Source of the DNA: Haliotis asinina
Taxonomy: Eukaryota; Mollusca; Gastropoda; Lepetellida; Haliotidae
Reading direction: 5' to 3'
Assembly (NCBI RefSeq): GCF_037392515.1
Contig: NC_090292.1
Span: 47,419,747-47,483,746, forward strand
DNA: 64,000 nucleotides
A program made the position numbers and the translations under genes. Below are positions 34,670 through 44,300 of the stretch, in pieces; positions within the stretch are counted from its first letter, which is position 1; every line of letters starts with the position of its first letter. The notes beneath the pieces were generated by a model. That model worked only from the letters and a program-made list of their open reading frames with translations, did no database searches and had not been told where the DNA came from.

Positions 34670-35165
34670 TGATCACGATACACAAACTTTTTCATGATAG
34701 CTAGAGTTGATAAAGCCGAAATCTAACATATCGATTGGTCAACGATCTAACCAATAGTCAATCTGTATCCAAGCTGTCTAGTGACCGAACGTACTCTTCA
34801 GAAATTTAGCCCACGCCCCATCACCTGTCATTTCCAATGTGACAGGTATCTCATGATACGATTGGTCATAGATAACAAATCAGGGACTATATTGAACAGT
34901 TAAGATACAAAACGTCCTATTCGGGAACTTTGATGACGCCCATCCCATGTCCCTTTGTCATATGTATGTGCAAGGAATAGCATTATTCAATATGTATGCA
35001 TGTATGTTCGTATATTTTCTGCGTTAAATCTAGATGAACCAAAGCGACAAACTGAATCTGTTATATGTAAGTCACAGGCTAGCTTATTAGTACTTTCCTG
35101 AAAATATTCAGTATACACTAGCAATGTATCAGCAAAAAACGCTTCTTTCATAGATTATTACGCAT
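34670..35165. repeat. Internal duplication in piggyBac-like element, copy 1
   Basis: About 500 bp matching 35682-36150 with gaps. Shared strings include ATACACAAA, CATTGGTCAACGAT or its variant, CTTCAGAAATTTAG, CCCCATCACCT, TGTGACAGGT, GATGAAC...AAAG, GACAAACTG and CAATGTAT. Similarity looks like 75-80% by eye. No open frame is conserved between copies. Confidence 0.75.
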
Positions 35166-35281
35166 GTGCGTAAATTCGTCTTTACTGCCATTGACATAGA
35201 TGTTTTGAACAATTTAATCTCTCACAATGATATGAGAGGGACTTCATTTGGTTTAAGTATGTCTTACATACAATGAAACGG

Positions 35282-35386
35282 ACTGGCAAACGTCGAGACA
35301 TCAAATGCAGATGTTCAAGCTGTGTTGTGTTTTTGTGTGTTGACTGTTTTGAGGCCTACCAAAAAGACTTGTTGCAAGGACGATAA
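35282..35386 (+). pseudogene. piggyBac transposase C-terminal Cys-rich domain relic
   Basis: The + strand frame reads GKRRDIKCRCSSC, then FLCVDCFEAYQKDLLQGR and a TAA stop at 35384-35386. The CxC..C / LC..CF..YH-like pattern matches the RING/PHD-like cysteine-rich tail of piggyBac transposases, which binds the element ends. It is small, but the TTAA ends of the surrounding insert support it independently. Upstream codons soon meet stops, and no catalytic Asp motifs were found. Confidence 0.6.
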
Positions 35387-35681
35387 CGCTTTATGCACTA
35401 GTTGTGTTGTACAAATGGTACCGTATACCATACTTGTCAGTTGTTGGGCACAATGTGTGAAGCCCACGCGATACTGCTGGAATATAGCTAAAATCGTCGT
35501 AAAACTAAATTCACCCATTCTCTTCAATTGTTGCATTTCAGTCGTTCTTCTTTAACATTTCCAAAAAAATAAGACATGTGTGTTCACCATCTGAGAACGA
35601 ATACACTAATCATAGTGTCAGTCTACTCCCATATGTCTTATGTGTTTCTTTCATACATTATTACAGTAACTGATGTTATGT

Positions 35682-36150
35682 TTACAATACACAAATTGTT
35701 GCATGATAGTTGATACAGCCGAAACACAACATAGCCATTGGTCAACGATAAAGTCAATAATCAATCTCTACCCTATCACTTTGAGTGTCCAAACGTGCTC
35801 TTCAGAAATTTAGGCCAAGCCCCATCACCTTGCCCTTCCTATGTGACAGGTTCTCACGATATGACTGGTCCAAGAATCAGCCAATATAATGAGTGAGATA
35901 TAAAACGTTACATTCGGAAAACTTTATCCCATCGCATGATGGGAAACTTTGTTTAACGTTGAGTGATGATAAATGTATCATGCAGTATGTATGTGTATGA
36001 ATGGTGATGTATGTTTGCAGCGTTAAGTTCAGATGAACAAAGTGACAAACTGTAAATCTCTATATGTTCCATGTTACTTACACACCTATTGATACTTTCC
36101 TTCAAATAGTCAGTAAGCACGAGCAATGTATTGGCAAAAAATATTTACGA
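35682..36150. repeat. Internal duplication in piggyBac-like element, copy 2
   Basis: Partner of 34670-35165, about 1 kb downstream in the same orientation. Weaker resemblance continues beyond it (GATGAGAGAGAC near 36218 against GATATGAGAGGGAC near 35229), so the duplicated unit may have been about 1 kb. Confidence 0.75.
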
Positions 36151-36567
36151 TTATAATGCAAGACCCCCTCTTTTTAAACTCTATTATAAATAATATATTA
36201 TAATTCAGTCCATACGATGAGAGAGACTGGAGGAATTTGTATATTTGTTCATCTCGTACGTACAAAGACCGCGTAGGTGTTGATAAAAATACAGCACACA
36301 CTGGCAAAGGGGTATAAGAGACACATGTATTAAATAAAATGAAATGCTGTAATATATGTATTCACATCGGCCTCTTTCCCATTTACATCTTTACGACACA
36401 ATTAAATAATCAGTACTTGTTTGTGAGACTAGACAGTTTCCTGTCATATCCGAGACCTGCCAGGGAAATCAGGCATGATTAGCACTAATTAGCCTCGTCG
36501 CAGCAATCAGGCAGTCAGCGAGGGGTGCCAGGTGTTGGGCAGTGGAGCGGCTCCAGGGCTTAATGAG

Positions 36568-37003
36568 TTAATCCTCTGCAGTTCCACTGTACAATATTAT
36601 TGGAATAAACTATCTTTTGGGGGATTTATTGGGGATCTACCCAGCACTCTTTTGGAGGGCGACAAGCTATGTGCCCTAGAATGGACGTTTTCAGAAACGT
36701 TCATGTCTTCAAGAGACCCATACTTATTAAACAATTGAACTTTATTTTGTGACCCTTTAGGAGGTCTGCCACTTTGTTGTTTTGAAGCATCAGGCTTTGG
36801 CTTCGGTTTACTTTTCACCGTTTGTTGAGTATCAGCTGTTGATTGAGACTTTGAATGTGACTGAGATGATGATGATTTGTGATCAGAAGACGACTTTGAG
36901 GTACTCGGAAGTGATTCCTCAGTCTGTGATGATATAGCAGGGTACAAAGGCTGTGGAGAATCACAGTTTACCCAAGTCAACATTGTTTGGCAGCCTGTGG
37001 TTG
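36568..37003 (-). mobile_element. LINE B4, ORF1/ORF2 junction and ORF1 C-terminus
   Basis: This is the part of B4 beyond the piggyBac-like insert. ORF1 C-terminus: TWVNCDSPQPLYP, a Ser-rich linker, KSKPKPKPDASKQQSGRP, HSRAHSLSPSKRVLGRSP and a stop at 36599-36597. ORF2's IVQWNCRG starts in an overlapping frame around the same point. The zinc knuckles are missing because a GC-rich repeat replaces the sequence from 37004. Confidence 0.85.
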
Positions 37004-37195
37004 ACAGGAACACGATTGCAGGTCCCTATTGCCCTCAACCACCAGGATCCCCTCCTCCGCCGACACAGGGACGCAACCCACGGCAAACGGGTTGGTGGAC
37101 CAAATATTCCCCCGGGTCCACTACGGTGGTGTCGGCGAGCTCTTAGCATTACCCAGCACCCACCACGAGGAGGTGGCTCGCCACGGGTGCCTCAA
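37004..37195. repeat. GC-rich interspersed repeat, partial copy
   Basis: Carries CAACCACCAGGATCCCCTCC, GGGTTGGTGGACCAAATATT, CCCGGGTCCACTACGG and CACCACGAGGAGGTGGCTCG. The same block is in the next full copy (37209-37505), at 57045-57329 and, diverged, at 39104-39318. It abuts LINE B4 ORF1. Family unknown. Confidence 0.85.
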
Positions 37196-37208
37196 ATTTG
37201 TGCAATTA

Positions 37209-37505
37209 CATGAATAGTTCCCGCACAGGGCTTGGCATGACCAGCCGATTGGTCGAACCGGGCCCATTCGACCACCCGTCTAGGCGAAGTCAGGGCCAAA
37301 GTGTTGTATTGAGCAACAGGAACACGATTGCAGGTCCCTATTGCCCTCAACCACCAGGATCCCCTCCTCCGCCGACACACGGTCGCAACCCACGGCGAAC
37401 GGGTTGGTGGACCAAATATCCCCCCGGGTCCACTACGGTGGTGTCGGCGAGCTCTTGGCATTACCCAGCACCAACCACGACGAGGTGGCTCGCCACGGGT
37501 GCCCC
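37209..37505. repeat. GC-rich interspersed repeat, full ~300-bp copy
   Basis: Adds a 5' part to the block above: CACAGGGCTTGGCATGACC, GATTGGTCGAACCGGGCCC and GGCCAAAGTGTTGTATTGAG. GC content is much higher than the surroundings. On the minus strand TGGTCGAATGG fits a Pol III A box, but a B box at normal spacing is not evident. A SINE or part of a larger element are both possible. Confidence 0.8.
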
Positions 37506-39103
37506 GAAGCCAGTAAGGCACACGTTAATTACCACGGTCGGTTTATCTGACCGGCTGTGCTGATTGTAGTATTGCCGAAAGTTTATACAATGTTTTTACA
37601 ATAACCACTTGTTAGATTGATATGTCGTAGTCGTAATGTGAGAGTGCCCGTTTAACGAGAGTAATGACAACTATTTTTGGTCGGATTAATGTGAATGTTG
37701 GATTACTGAGTGTCGGATAGACGAGAGCTGACAGTATCCTTTTTCTTGTGCGTTGACAAAAACGGATGACTTATGACTTTCTTTACATCTTGGCTCTTTA
37801 GGTGCACGTCTTGCACATTTTCAATGTCGATCTCCCTTCCAGTATTTCAGGTTCCACGTGAGCATTGCCAGTCTCTACATTCTTAATACCCTGGGTCACC
37901 GTCACCTACACAAGCTCAACTAACAGCTTGTCTTGTAGTTTATCACAGAATGTCTTTCAATATATAAAGCCCAGATTTTGAGCTATAGCAACTGACAAGT
38001 TTGTCAGAGAGGTGTCAGTAGTCCGTGCGATACCCTTCACTAGCTAAATCCAATTCGAAGCTGTTTTGTTTTGAACAAGTTGGAAAGTTTTATCAAATAT
38101 ACATGTCCCTCCCATAATTGATCTGTTTTAATGATGTCTGTGGTGGCATATTTAACAGTTGAGTGAAAGTGAAAGTCCATAAAGTACATGGCAAACATTT
38201 AACACATGAGATATATGGTGTATAGATAACTATCATTCCACTTCCTACAGTGTTTAAGTGTTTTGTATTCTGTAAGACAAGCAACCCTGGGACTAAAAGC
38301 CGACAGTGAAATTCTGTCGCCATGCACCAGAAACTTTATTCTTTTTTAGTCTTTTATGTTTGCAGTGAAAACGTACCGATGACTTTCACTTACTCAAACA
38401 AAAGTGTAAATCGAATAAAGTGAAATGAAGATAGCGAATCCTCATAATTTTTCTGAACATTTAAACCTCAGAATTTTAGTCACCTAAAGATACTAGTTGT
38501 TTAACAAACGGTCATAGTTTCATATTGCGTTGTTTGTTTGTATTACAAGGGGGTACACTAAATGAAACACTTAGAACAAGTAGGGCGTCGCATGTACACT
38601 TACTTCACTGTTCCAATTACTGCGCTTACACCCTCGTCATACAAAGCAATTGAGACGATGGTCATCCCACTCATACACAAAGCCAGGCATCTTGGATCAC
38701 GTGCCGTAGTGGCTGATATCAGGATCAAAGCAGTGACAACTGTATCATGGCCAGCGTTAGGCCTAGATCTGAAACTTCTGGGGGATGTGTTGGACATAAT
38801 AGGGCGGCCAATCCAGGTACGGAGTCCTCCAGAACGGACTTTACATCGCCTGAGGGCAGTTGTTAGAACACGTCCTATTCGATTCATGAAAATTCCTGGT
38901 ATGTGTCGTCCGGCCACGTAGCGAGTCCACCCGGTACTGATTAGTGTCACGTAACTCGGACACTAGTGTCTTCAAGGAACACTTCCATGTCACAAAACAA
39001 TTGTCAATGAAGCGTCATACACACTTTTGTCTTGGGATGGGTGGGGTTGGTGTGGTGAAACTTGCCTTTTATGTGGCAAAGTAGTGTGTTGAGCAAAAAT
39101 AAA
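37506..39103. other. Unassigned stretch
   Basis: No gene is supported. At 38562-38950 both strands stay open for about 115 codons. This is unusual, and the block is GC-richer than its flanks, so it may be an old coding element, but I see no family motif. The rest is AT-rich with nothing recognisable. Confidence 0.4.
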
Positions 39104-39318
39104 ACACTTCCAGGCCCCCAGTGCCCTCAACGGCCAGACGACCGTCCTCCACCATCCGGGAACCCAACCTACGGTAAACAGATTGCCCATTTCGCTCGCT
39201 CTTTGCGACCAGCATTTGGACGCTATGGACCTAGTTGACCCGGGTCCACACGGAGGTTCAACAGCTCTTAGTGTTACCCAGCACCCACCACGAGGAGGTG
39301 GCTGGTCATGGGTACCAG
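39104..39318. repeat. Diverged copy of the GC-rich repeat
   Basis: CCCTCAACGGCCAGACGACC, GGGAACCCAACCTACGGTAAAC, CCCGGGTCCACACGGAGG and TACCCAGCACCCACCACGAGG follow the order of the GC-rich family with many substitutions and a ~45-bp extra piece (TTTCGCTCGCTCTTTGCGACC). Confidence 0.65.
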
Positions 39319-39889
39319 TGAGGCACAGCATGATGTCTGAGGAGATATACGTGAATCTGAAATATTAATGGCCCAAGAACTGGTCTGTGTTTGAGGACCC
39401 TTGCACAGTGACCTGAGCTGTTCAGATGGAATAAACTGTGAATAACAGCCCAATCTCGTCTTCTGAACGTGGGGTACTGTCTCCACCTAGCTAGACTTGT
39501 CTGGCGGTAACGTGGACACAACATTGACTGTATCCCTGGGTGTAGGGTCCAGATGATGTGTTCCGTCAGCCACTGGTGTACACTTCTCTCCGCGTGGCTA
39601 TCTTGTTCTATTCACACGTCGACACTCGCCCTGCTGCGTGTATTTCCTTGCTCGCGTCTTCAGAGATGTTGTTGCATATAGACGATCCAATGCGCATATA
39701 CAAAGATATAGTGTTGTAACTATGCATTAAATCCCCAAGACACACAAAACCGTGTTTATGAGTATCATGCCTCCCAGACAGGCAATTTGTGTGTTGTTTC
39801 AAATCACGGCATTTAAGGGTTGGCGTCTTCACCGGCTCATGACCTTGACCTTCAAGTTTGGATGTGCAGCTCAGCATTCCCATCTAGCC
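39319..39889. other. Unassigned stretch before the 50-bp minisatellite
   Basis: Nothing recognisable; short open frames on both strands without motifs. Confidence 0.45.
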
Positions 39890-40188
39890 ATGTCTACACA
39901 CACTGCTGGTGTAGCATGTGGTTCTCCTAGCTGGGCGCCATGTCTACACACACTGCTGGTGTAGCGTGTGGTTCTCCTAGCTGGGTGCCATGTCTACACA
40001 CACTACTGGTGTCTCGTGTGGTTCCCTTAGCTGGGCGCCAAGTCTACACACACTATTGGTGTCTCGTGTGGTTCCCCTACCTGGGCGCCACGTTTACACA
40101 CACTGCTGGTGTAGCGCGTGGTTACCCTAGCTGGGCGCCACGTCTCCACACCCTCCTGGTGTAGCGTGTTTTTCTCCTAGCTGGCGTT
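39890..40188. repeat. 50-bp minisatellite, six copies, upstream of gene 2
   Basis: Six units of about 50 bp: TGTCTACACACACTGCTGGT, GTAGCGTGTGGTTCTCCTAG, CTGGGCGCCA. It ends about 20 bp before the TATA box of gene 2, so it occupies the proximal promoter. Copy number could affect expression; that is inference. Confidence 0.95.
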
Positions 40189-40210
40189 GTACGAGACACT
40201 TCAGTCGAGC

Positions 40211-40218
40211 TATATAAA
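40211..40218 (+). promoter_or_regulatory. TATA box of gene 2
   Basis: TATATAAA, 64 bp upstream of the ATG at 40275, in a context (GAGCTATATAAAAGCTG) typical of a core promoter. Transcription would start near 40240, giving a 5' UTR of about 35 nt. Confidence 0.75.
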
Positions 40219-40274
40219 AGCTGTTTACCCAGCGGCGAGCCAGTCGCCTTCCCATGTGCGTGCAGTTCTGAGCT

Positions 40275-41301
40275 ATGGACCTATCAACACTTGTATTCCT
40301 GAGTCTTGTATTGTGCGGCATGCAAGACGTACATGCTGATGACAGTTTAGCAAAACTGACTCCATGTGTGAGAGGGGTTGAACATGACCTTACCGCTTGG
40401 AAATTTCAAACTGAGACTAAACTGATGAACAAGTTTAAGGTTTGGGAGGAGTCACTGAAAGAAGAACTAACTTCAACATTCCTTCCTTCATTGATACAAC
40501 ATCTCGTCAAACAAGCGATTACAAGCTACCTAATTGAATATGATACTGGGCATCCGATCAGTGAACACGTTCTCGATGAGGTTCACAGCTTAAAGGACAA
40601 TGAACAAAACATAAAGACACAACTACAAGCAATAACACAAGACTTAAGACATGTTGAACAGGAAATAGACACCTACAGAGAAAGTGTTGGAAGAGAACGT
40701 AACGAGTTGACCAAAGACATCCGGGCTCTACAGCAGCAGGTGAATCAGACAGTAGTTCGAGCAACCTCAGATGCAAGGTTATTGAGATCAGAACTCAATC
40801 AGACCATTGATGACCTGCTCGAGACAAACCAGACACTCGCTGGAATCACACAGGACTTCAGGACGCTAAATACCAGTTGTGTGGTGACGGAAAAAGAAAT
40901 ACAATCATACCGGGAGGACGTGCAGGAAATGCAGAGAAATGTTTCCACAGACATTAGGAGTTTAAACATTCAGTTGAATCAGACCATTATTTACTTGTTT
41001 GACACAAACCAGACACTCACTGGCCTCACACAGGACCTCAGGGCGTTGAATACCAGTTGTATGGTCATGGAAAAGGAAATAAAATCATACCGGGATGGCT
41101 TACAGGAAATGTGGACAAACGCATACACAGACATTCGGAGTTTAAACATGCAGCTGAATCAAACCATTAGTGAATTGTTTGACACAAACCAGACACTCAC
41201 TGTCCTCACACAGGACTTTGGGACGCTGAATTCAAGCTGTTATGGGATGGGGAAAGAGATCAAAGAGCCTTCAACCACTACGTATCCTGGAACGACTGAA
41301 G
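40275..41301 (+). CDS. Gene 2 exon 1 (signal peptide and coiled-coil repeats)
   Basis: MDLSTLVFLSLVLCGMQDV is a clear signal sequence. LNQT recurs at residues 174, 234 and 294, each starting a unit with TNQTL...TQDxxxLNTSC...EKEIxSYR. An earlier unit (about 114-173) has ITQDLRHVEQEIDTYRE and lacks the NTSC. One cysteine per unit suggests disulfide-linked oligomers. The exon ends ACTGAAG|GTGAGA; reading on into the intron gives only GETFSRDLLLN and a stop. Confidence 0.88.
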
Positions 41302-44300
41302 GTGAGACTTTTAGCAGAGATTTGTTGCTCAATTAAGATTTTATTCTGATATTGCGACCGAAATAATAAGAATAACATTGATTTGTTTCTCAGCCTTGGG
41401 TTCACATGATAACATAGGATTAGGCTGGCATGGCAGCAAAAGGGTTAATGTACACATTAACTTGGAGTTTTAGGCATGAACAAATGGGGTTTATTTGATA
41501 ACCTAGGACTTACAAAACATGTAAACGTTGGATTAGCATGCAAATGAACACTACCTACATCTTAGGCATGTAAGCATTTATTTAGCAAGTAAGGACAACC
41601 AAGGGCTTACAAGGCATATTAACGTTAGCAGGCATGACCAGTGTATATAAAAGTTACGAGATATGTAAAAACTGGGCTACCAAGTAAAGCCACCCAAAAG
41701 CTTACAAGGCATATCTATGTGGAGTCAGCAGTAAAGACCCGGTGTATATAAGCCCTACCAAGAACGGTACTTTTATCTTCATCTCAAGAGTAACATCTGG
41801 TTGTGACTTCAGCAACGACAACTGTCTCTGAGCAGACGCTCAATCAATACTAAAAACAGATTTTATTTCTCGTCACTGATACACTACAACATGTCTAATG
41901 TCTGTTTGAGAGACAAAGTCACACCAAAGATCAAGCTTAGCCAGTGTGTCAAGATCATTGACGATTCTGTATATCTAACCTCCGCCCAGCTTGCTCCAAT
42001 CTTATCAGTTTAATCCCCGGCATGAGTTCTACAGTAATTCTCTCGTATTTAACGCTGATGTAAAATGGTGAATGTCAACTCTGCTGTGTTCACACTAACG
42101 TACCTCTGCACCTATACATATTTGGGCAAACTTACTAACTGACATCAAATTAGAAGACCTGGCGTTGCTAGATCAGAACCTTTAGGTCAAACCTGTCCAG
42201 CACAGCCCCGGTTAGCTACACACAGGACATTGTATGTAAAAAGCAATCTCAGTATGGCAGAAATCTGAACTTCATACTGAATGAAACCCTACACCGGATT
42301 GTGTCCATGCTTATGCGTGAATGCCAACACTTTTAGAATGTCCTGGTAGAACTTACTTTGGGATTACCCTTTAATGATTAACACTACACCAAGTAGTTCT
42401 CCAAGAGTGGGAGGAAGTTAACTCGGGGAGTCAGGCAGTGCAAGGCTGCGAATTAGGTCTTAAAATTTCTTCACTGATAAACATTCTAATTGCAGAGGTA
42501 TATTTGTCGGGAATCTGATGAAATAAATCACCAGGTTATAACTATTGGGTGATGCAGTGGTAAACGCTGTGCACAGTTAGCATGTACAGCCACACACCCA
42601 CGTTTTACTTTCATTTATTTTCAGTACACAACAATCATGACATGACTGACTCAGACTATGGTATTCTGAATAGACGGGCAACTTATGGCTATTGTATCTG
42701 AACATAGCTGTAATATATACTGGTTAACGTTACATTGCCACCGTTTGTCGAGGAGAAATTTAAACCACGACGCAATATAACCAGATGAGACAGTTAGAGA
42801 CCTGTTGGCAAAGAAAAGAAAACAAGTCATTACTTTCTTGAAAGAAAAAAAACCCAGGTCATTACTTTCTTGACCGTTCTATATGGCGCAGGTGCATAGT
42901 GAATGAACTCTCGCACATAAATACAATATACATGGTGACCAGAGAGCACTGTTTCGTGGTATGTACTTCACACCTAGCCCCCTTGATGCCGAGACCGTCA
43001 CCTGAAAGAAATTGCCTAACATGTACAACGATGTTGACGGATGACATCCTACCGTTGATCTATTTCTTCCAAAATAGCGGCTTAACAGACAAGGGTACAC
43101 ATGATTATGTGAGGACTCTTCCCTTGATTCAGGAACCTTTTGTACATAAACATGAGATAAATATATTAAATATTGATTATTTGGGGTTATTTATACATTT
43201 TGATCGGTTTAATTGTAAGTTAGATAAGAAGCCAGAAATACTGATCATTATCGTTGTCGTTCTGCGTGATTTTGCGTCAGTCATGGCGTCACGCTGAAAG
43301 GAAACTTTGATGATTTCTTTGAGTTTAACCTATGTCATATTAGTGATTACCCTTTCCTAGGAAAATACAAATTCTAGTACTTTTTTGGGCTGAGTCCCAG
43401 TCCGGGATTTGAACCAGCACCCTCAGAGTCAGGCACCAAATCGCCAGCACGCAAAGTCATCTGCCTAGCCCGCTCAACTATCGCGACGCGGATATCGTAC
43501 TAGAATTTGTACTTTACTAAGAAAGTGTAATTCCAAATATGACATACCTGATCACTTTCTAAATGGCATTGTGTAATTCCTTTGAGTTATCAAATCATTG
43601 CATTGTATGCATTTCTAATTTCCTATGTCTTGCTACAATGCTCTTTCCATACATATTCTAAAGGTACTGAGCCATTACAAGCAATGAATAGATGTCTGGA
43701 TGTAGTAAAATTTCAGAACATGCTGTGCAGTGTAAAATCGGAATTTTACATTGTTTACATTTGAAACAAGCGCAGTCTTTCGAACACAGCGTCCCTTTTC
43801 AAATCAATTAGCTTTCGTTACATTTCATCTAGAGAGTTGGTATTGATGACAAAGACCAGTTGTAGTTTAATTCTAAAACGTACGGGGAATGCGGAATCTT
43901 TTTGAATTTATCTTCCCTTCAATAATCCGTTAGGTGCGCTGATCCGGACGGTCCAACCTTTAACTGACAGCGCATGTCGTATGCGCAATGTATGCCGTAT
44001 GTGTTACTATTACTCTTAGAGACAGTTGACCAGTGTAGCTTTCGCCTTCACTGGTAGCGTTCACGCCGGTGCATTGACCGTATCTCTTTTCCCTCTTACC
44101 ACGACATATCAAGTGTTATGTCCTGAAAAAATGTATTCCATGATTCTACGATGCACCTTGGATGGCGAAATGGCAGTTCGAAGAGGTAGAATCAACTGTC
44201 ATGTTCTGTCGTTTTGTTGAAGTAATGCAATCTGTAATTTAAATCTGGCGCGAGATGTCTCAGTATCACACGTTTAAAATTGAAGTGTATTTTCACGGTA

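Larger units (their letters stand above)
33283..36567. mobile_element. piggyBac-like DNA transposon inserted in LINE B4
   Basis: A 3,285-bp insert flanked by TTAA (33279-33282 and 36568-36571), the target site duplicated by piggyBac elements. Ends are inverted repeats: CTCATTAAGGCCGAGAGCCGC on the left and the complement of GCGGCTCCAGGGCTTAATGAG on the right, 18 of 21 matching. LINE B reads straight across the gap: ATTAGTCC / TTAA / TCCTCTGCAG, against ATTAGTCCTCAATCCTCTGC in B6. There is no full transposase, only a relic of its C-terminal Cys-rich domain (35282-35386) and a large internal duplication. Probably non-autonomous now. Confidence 0.85.
43020..43910. repeat. Dispersed repeat, copy 2 (split by fold-back element)
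   Basis: Shares TTTGCGTCAGTCA (43270), GCAGTGTAAAA...CATTG, AAACAAGCGCAGTC, TATTGATGACAAAGACCA and TTCTAAAACGTAC with copy 1 (60-980) and partly copy 3. The middle is interrupted at about 43326-43579 by the fold-back element. The SINE-like block at the end of copies 1 and 3 is absent. Confidence 0.65.

Noticed and set aside
35322..35555. Small Cys-rich + strand frame (77 codons), at first sight like a secreted peptide
   Set aside because: It overlaps, in another frame, the piggyBac C-terminal relic, has no proper signal peptide and ends in SINE-derived sequence.
40127..40321. Minus-strand frame over the gene 2 promoter and signal peptide
   Set aside because: Shadow of the promoter minisatellite and first exon.
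43387..43487. Functional tRNA-Leu/Ser gene on the minus strand
   Set aside because: Boxes and spacing fit, but no good acceptor stem is seen and it lies in an inverted-repeat element.
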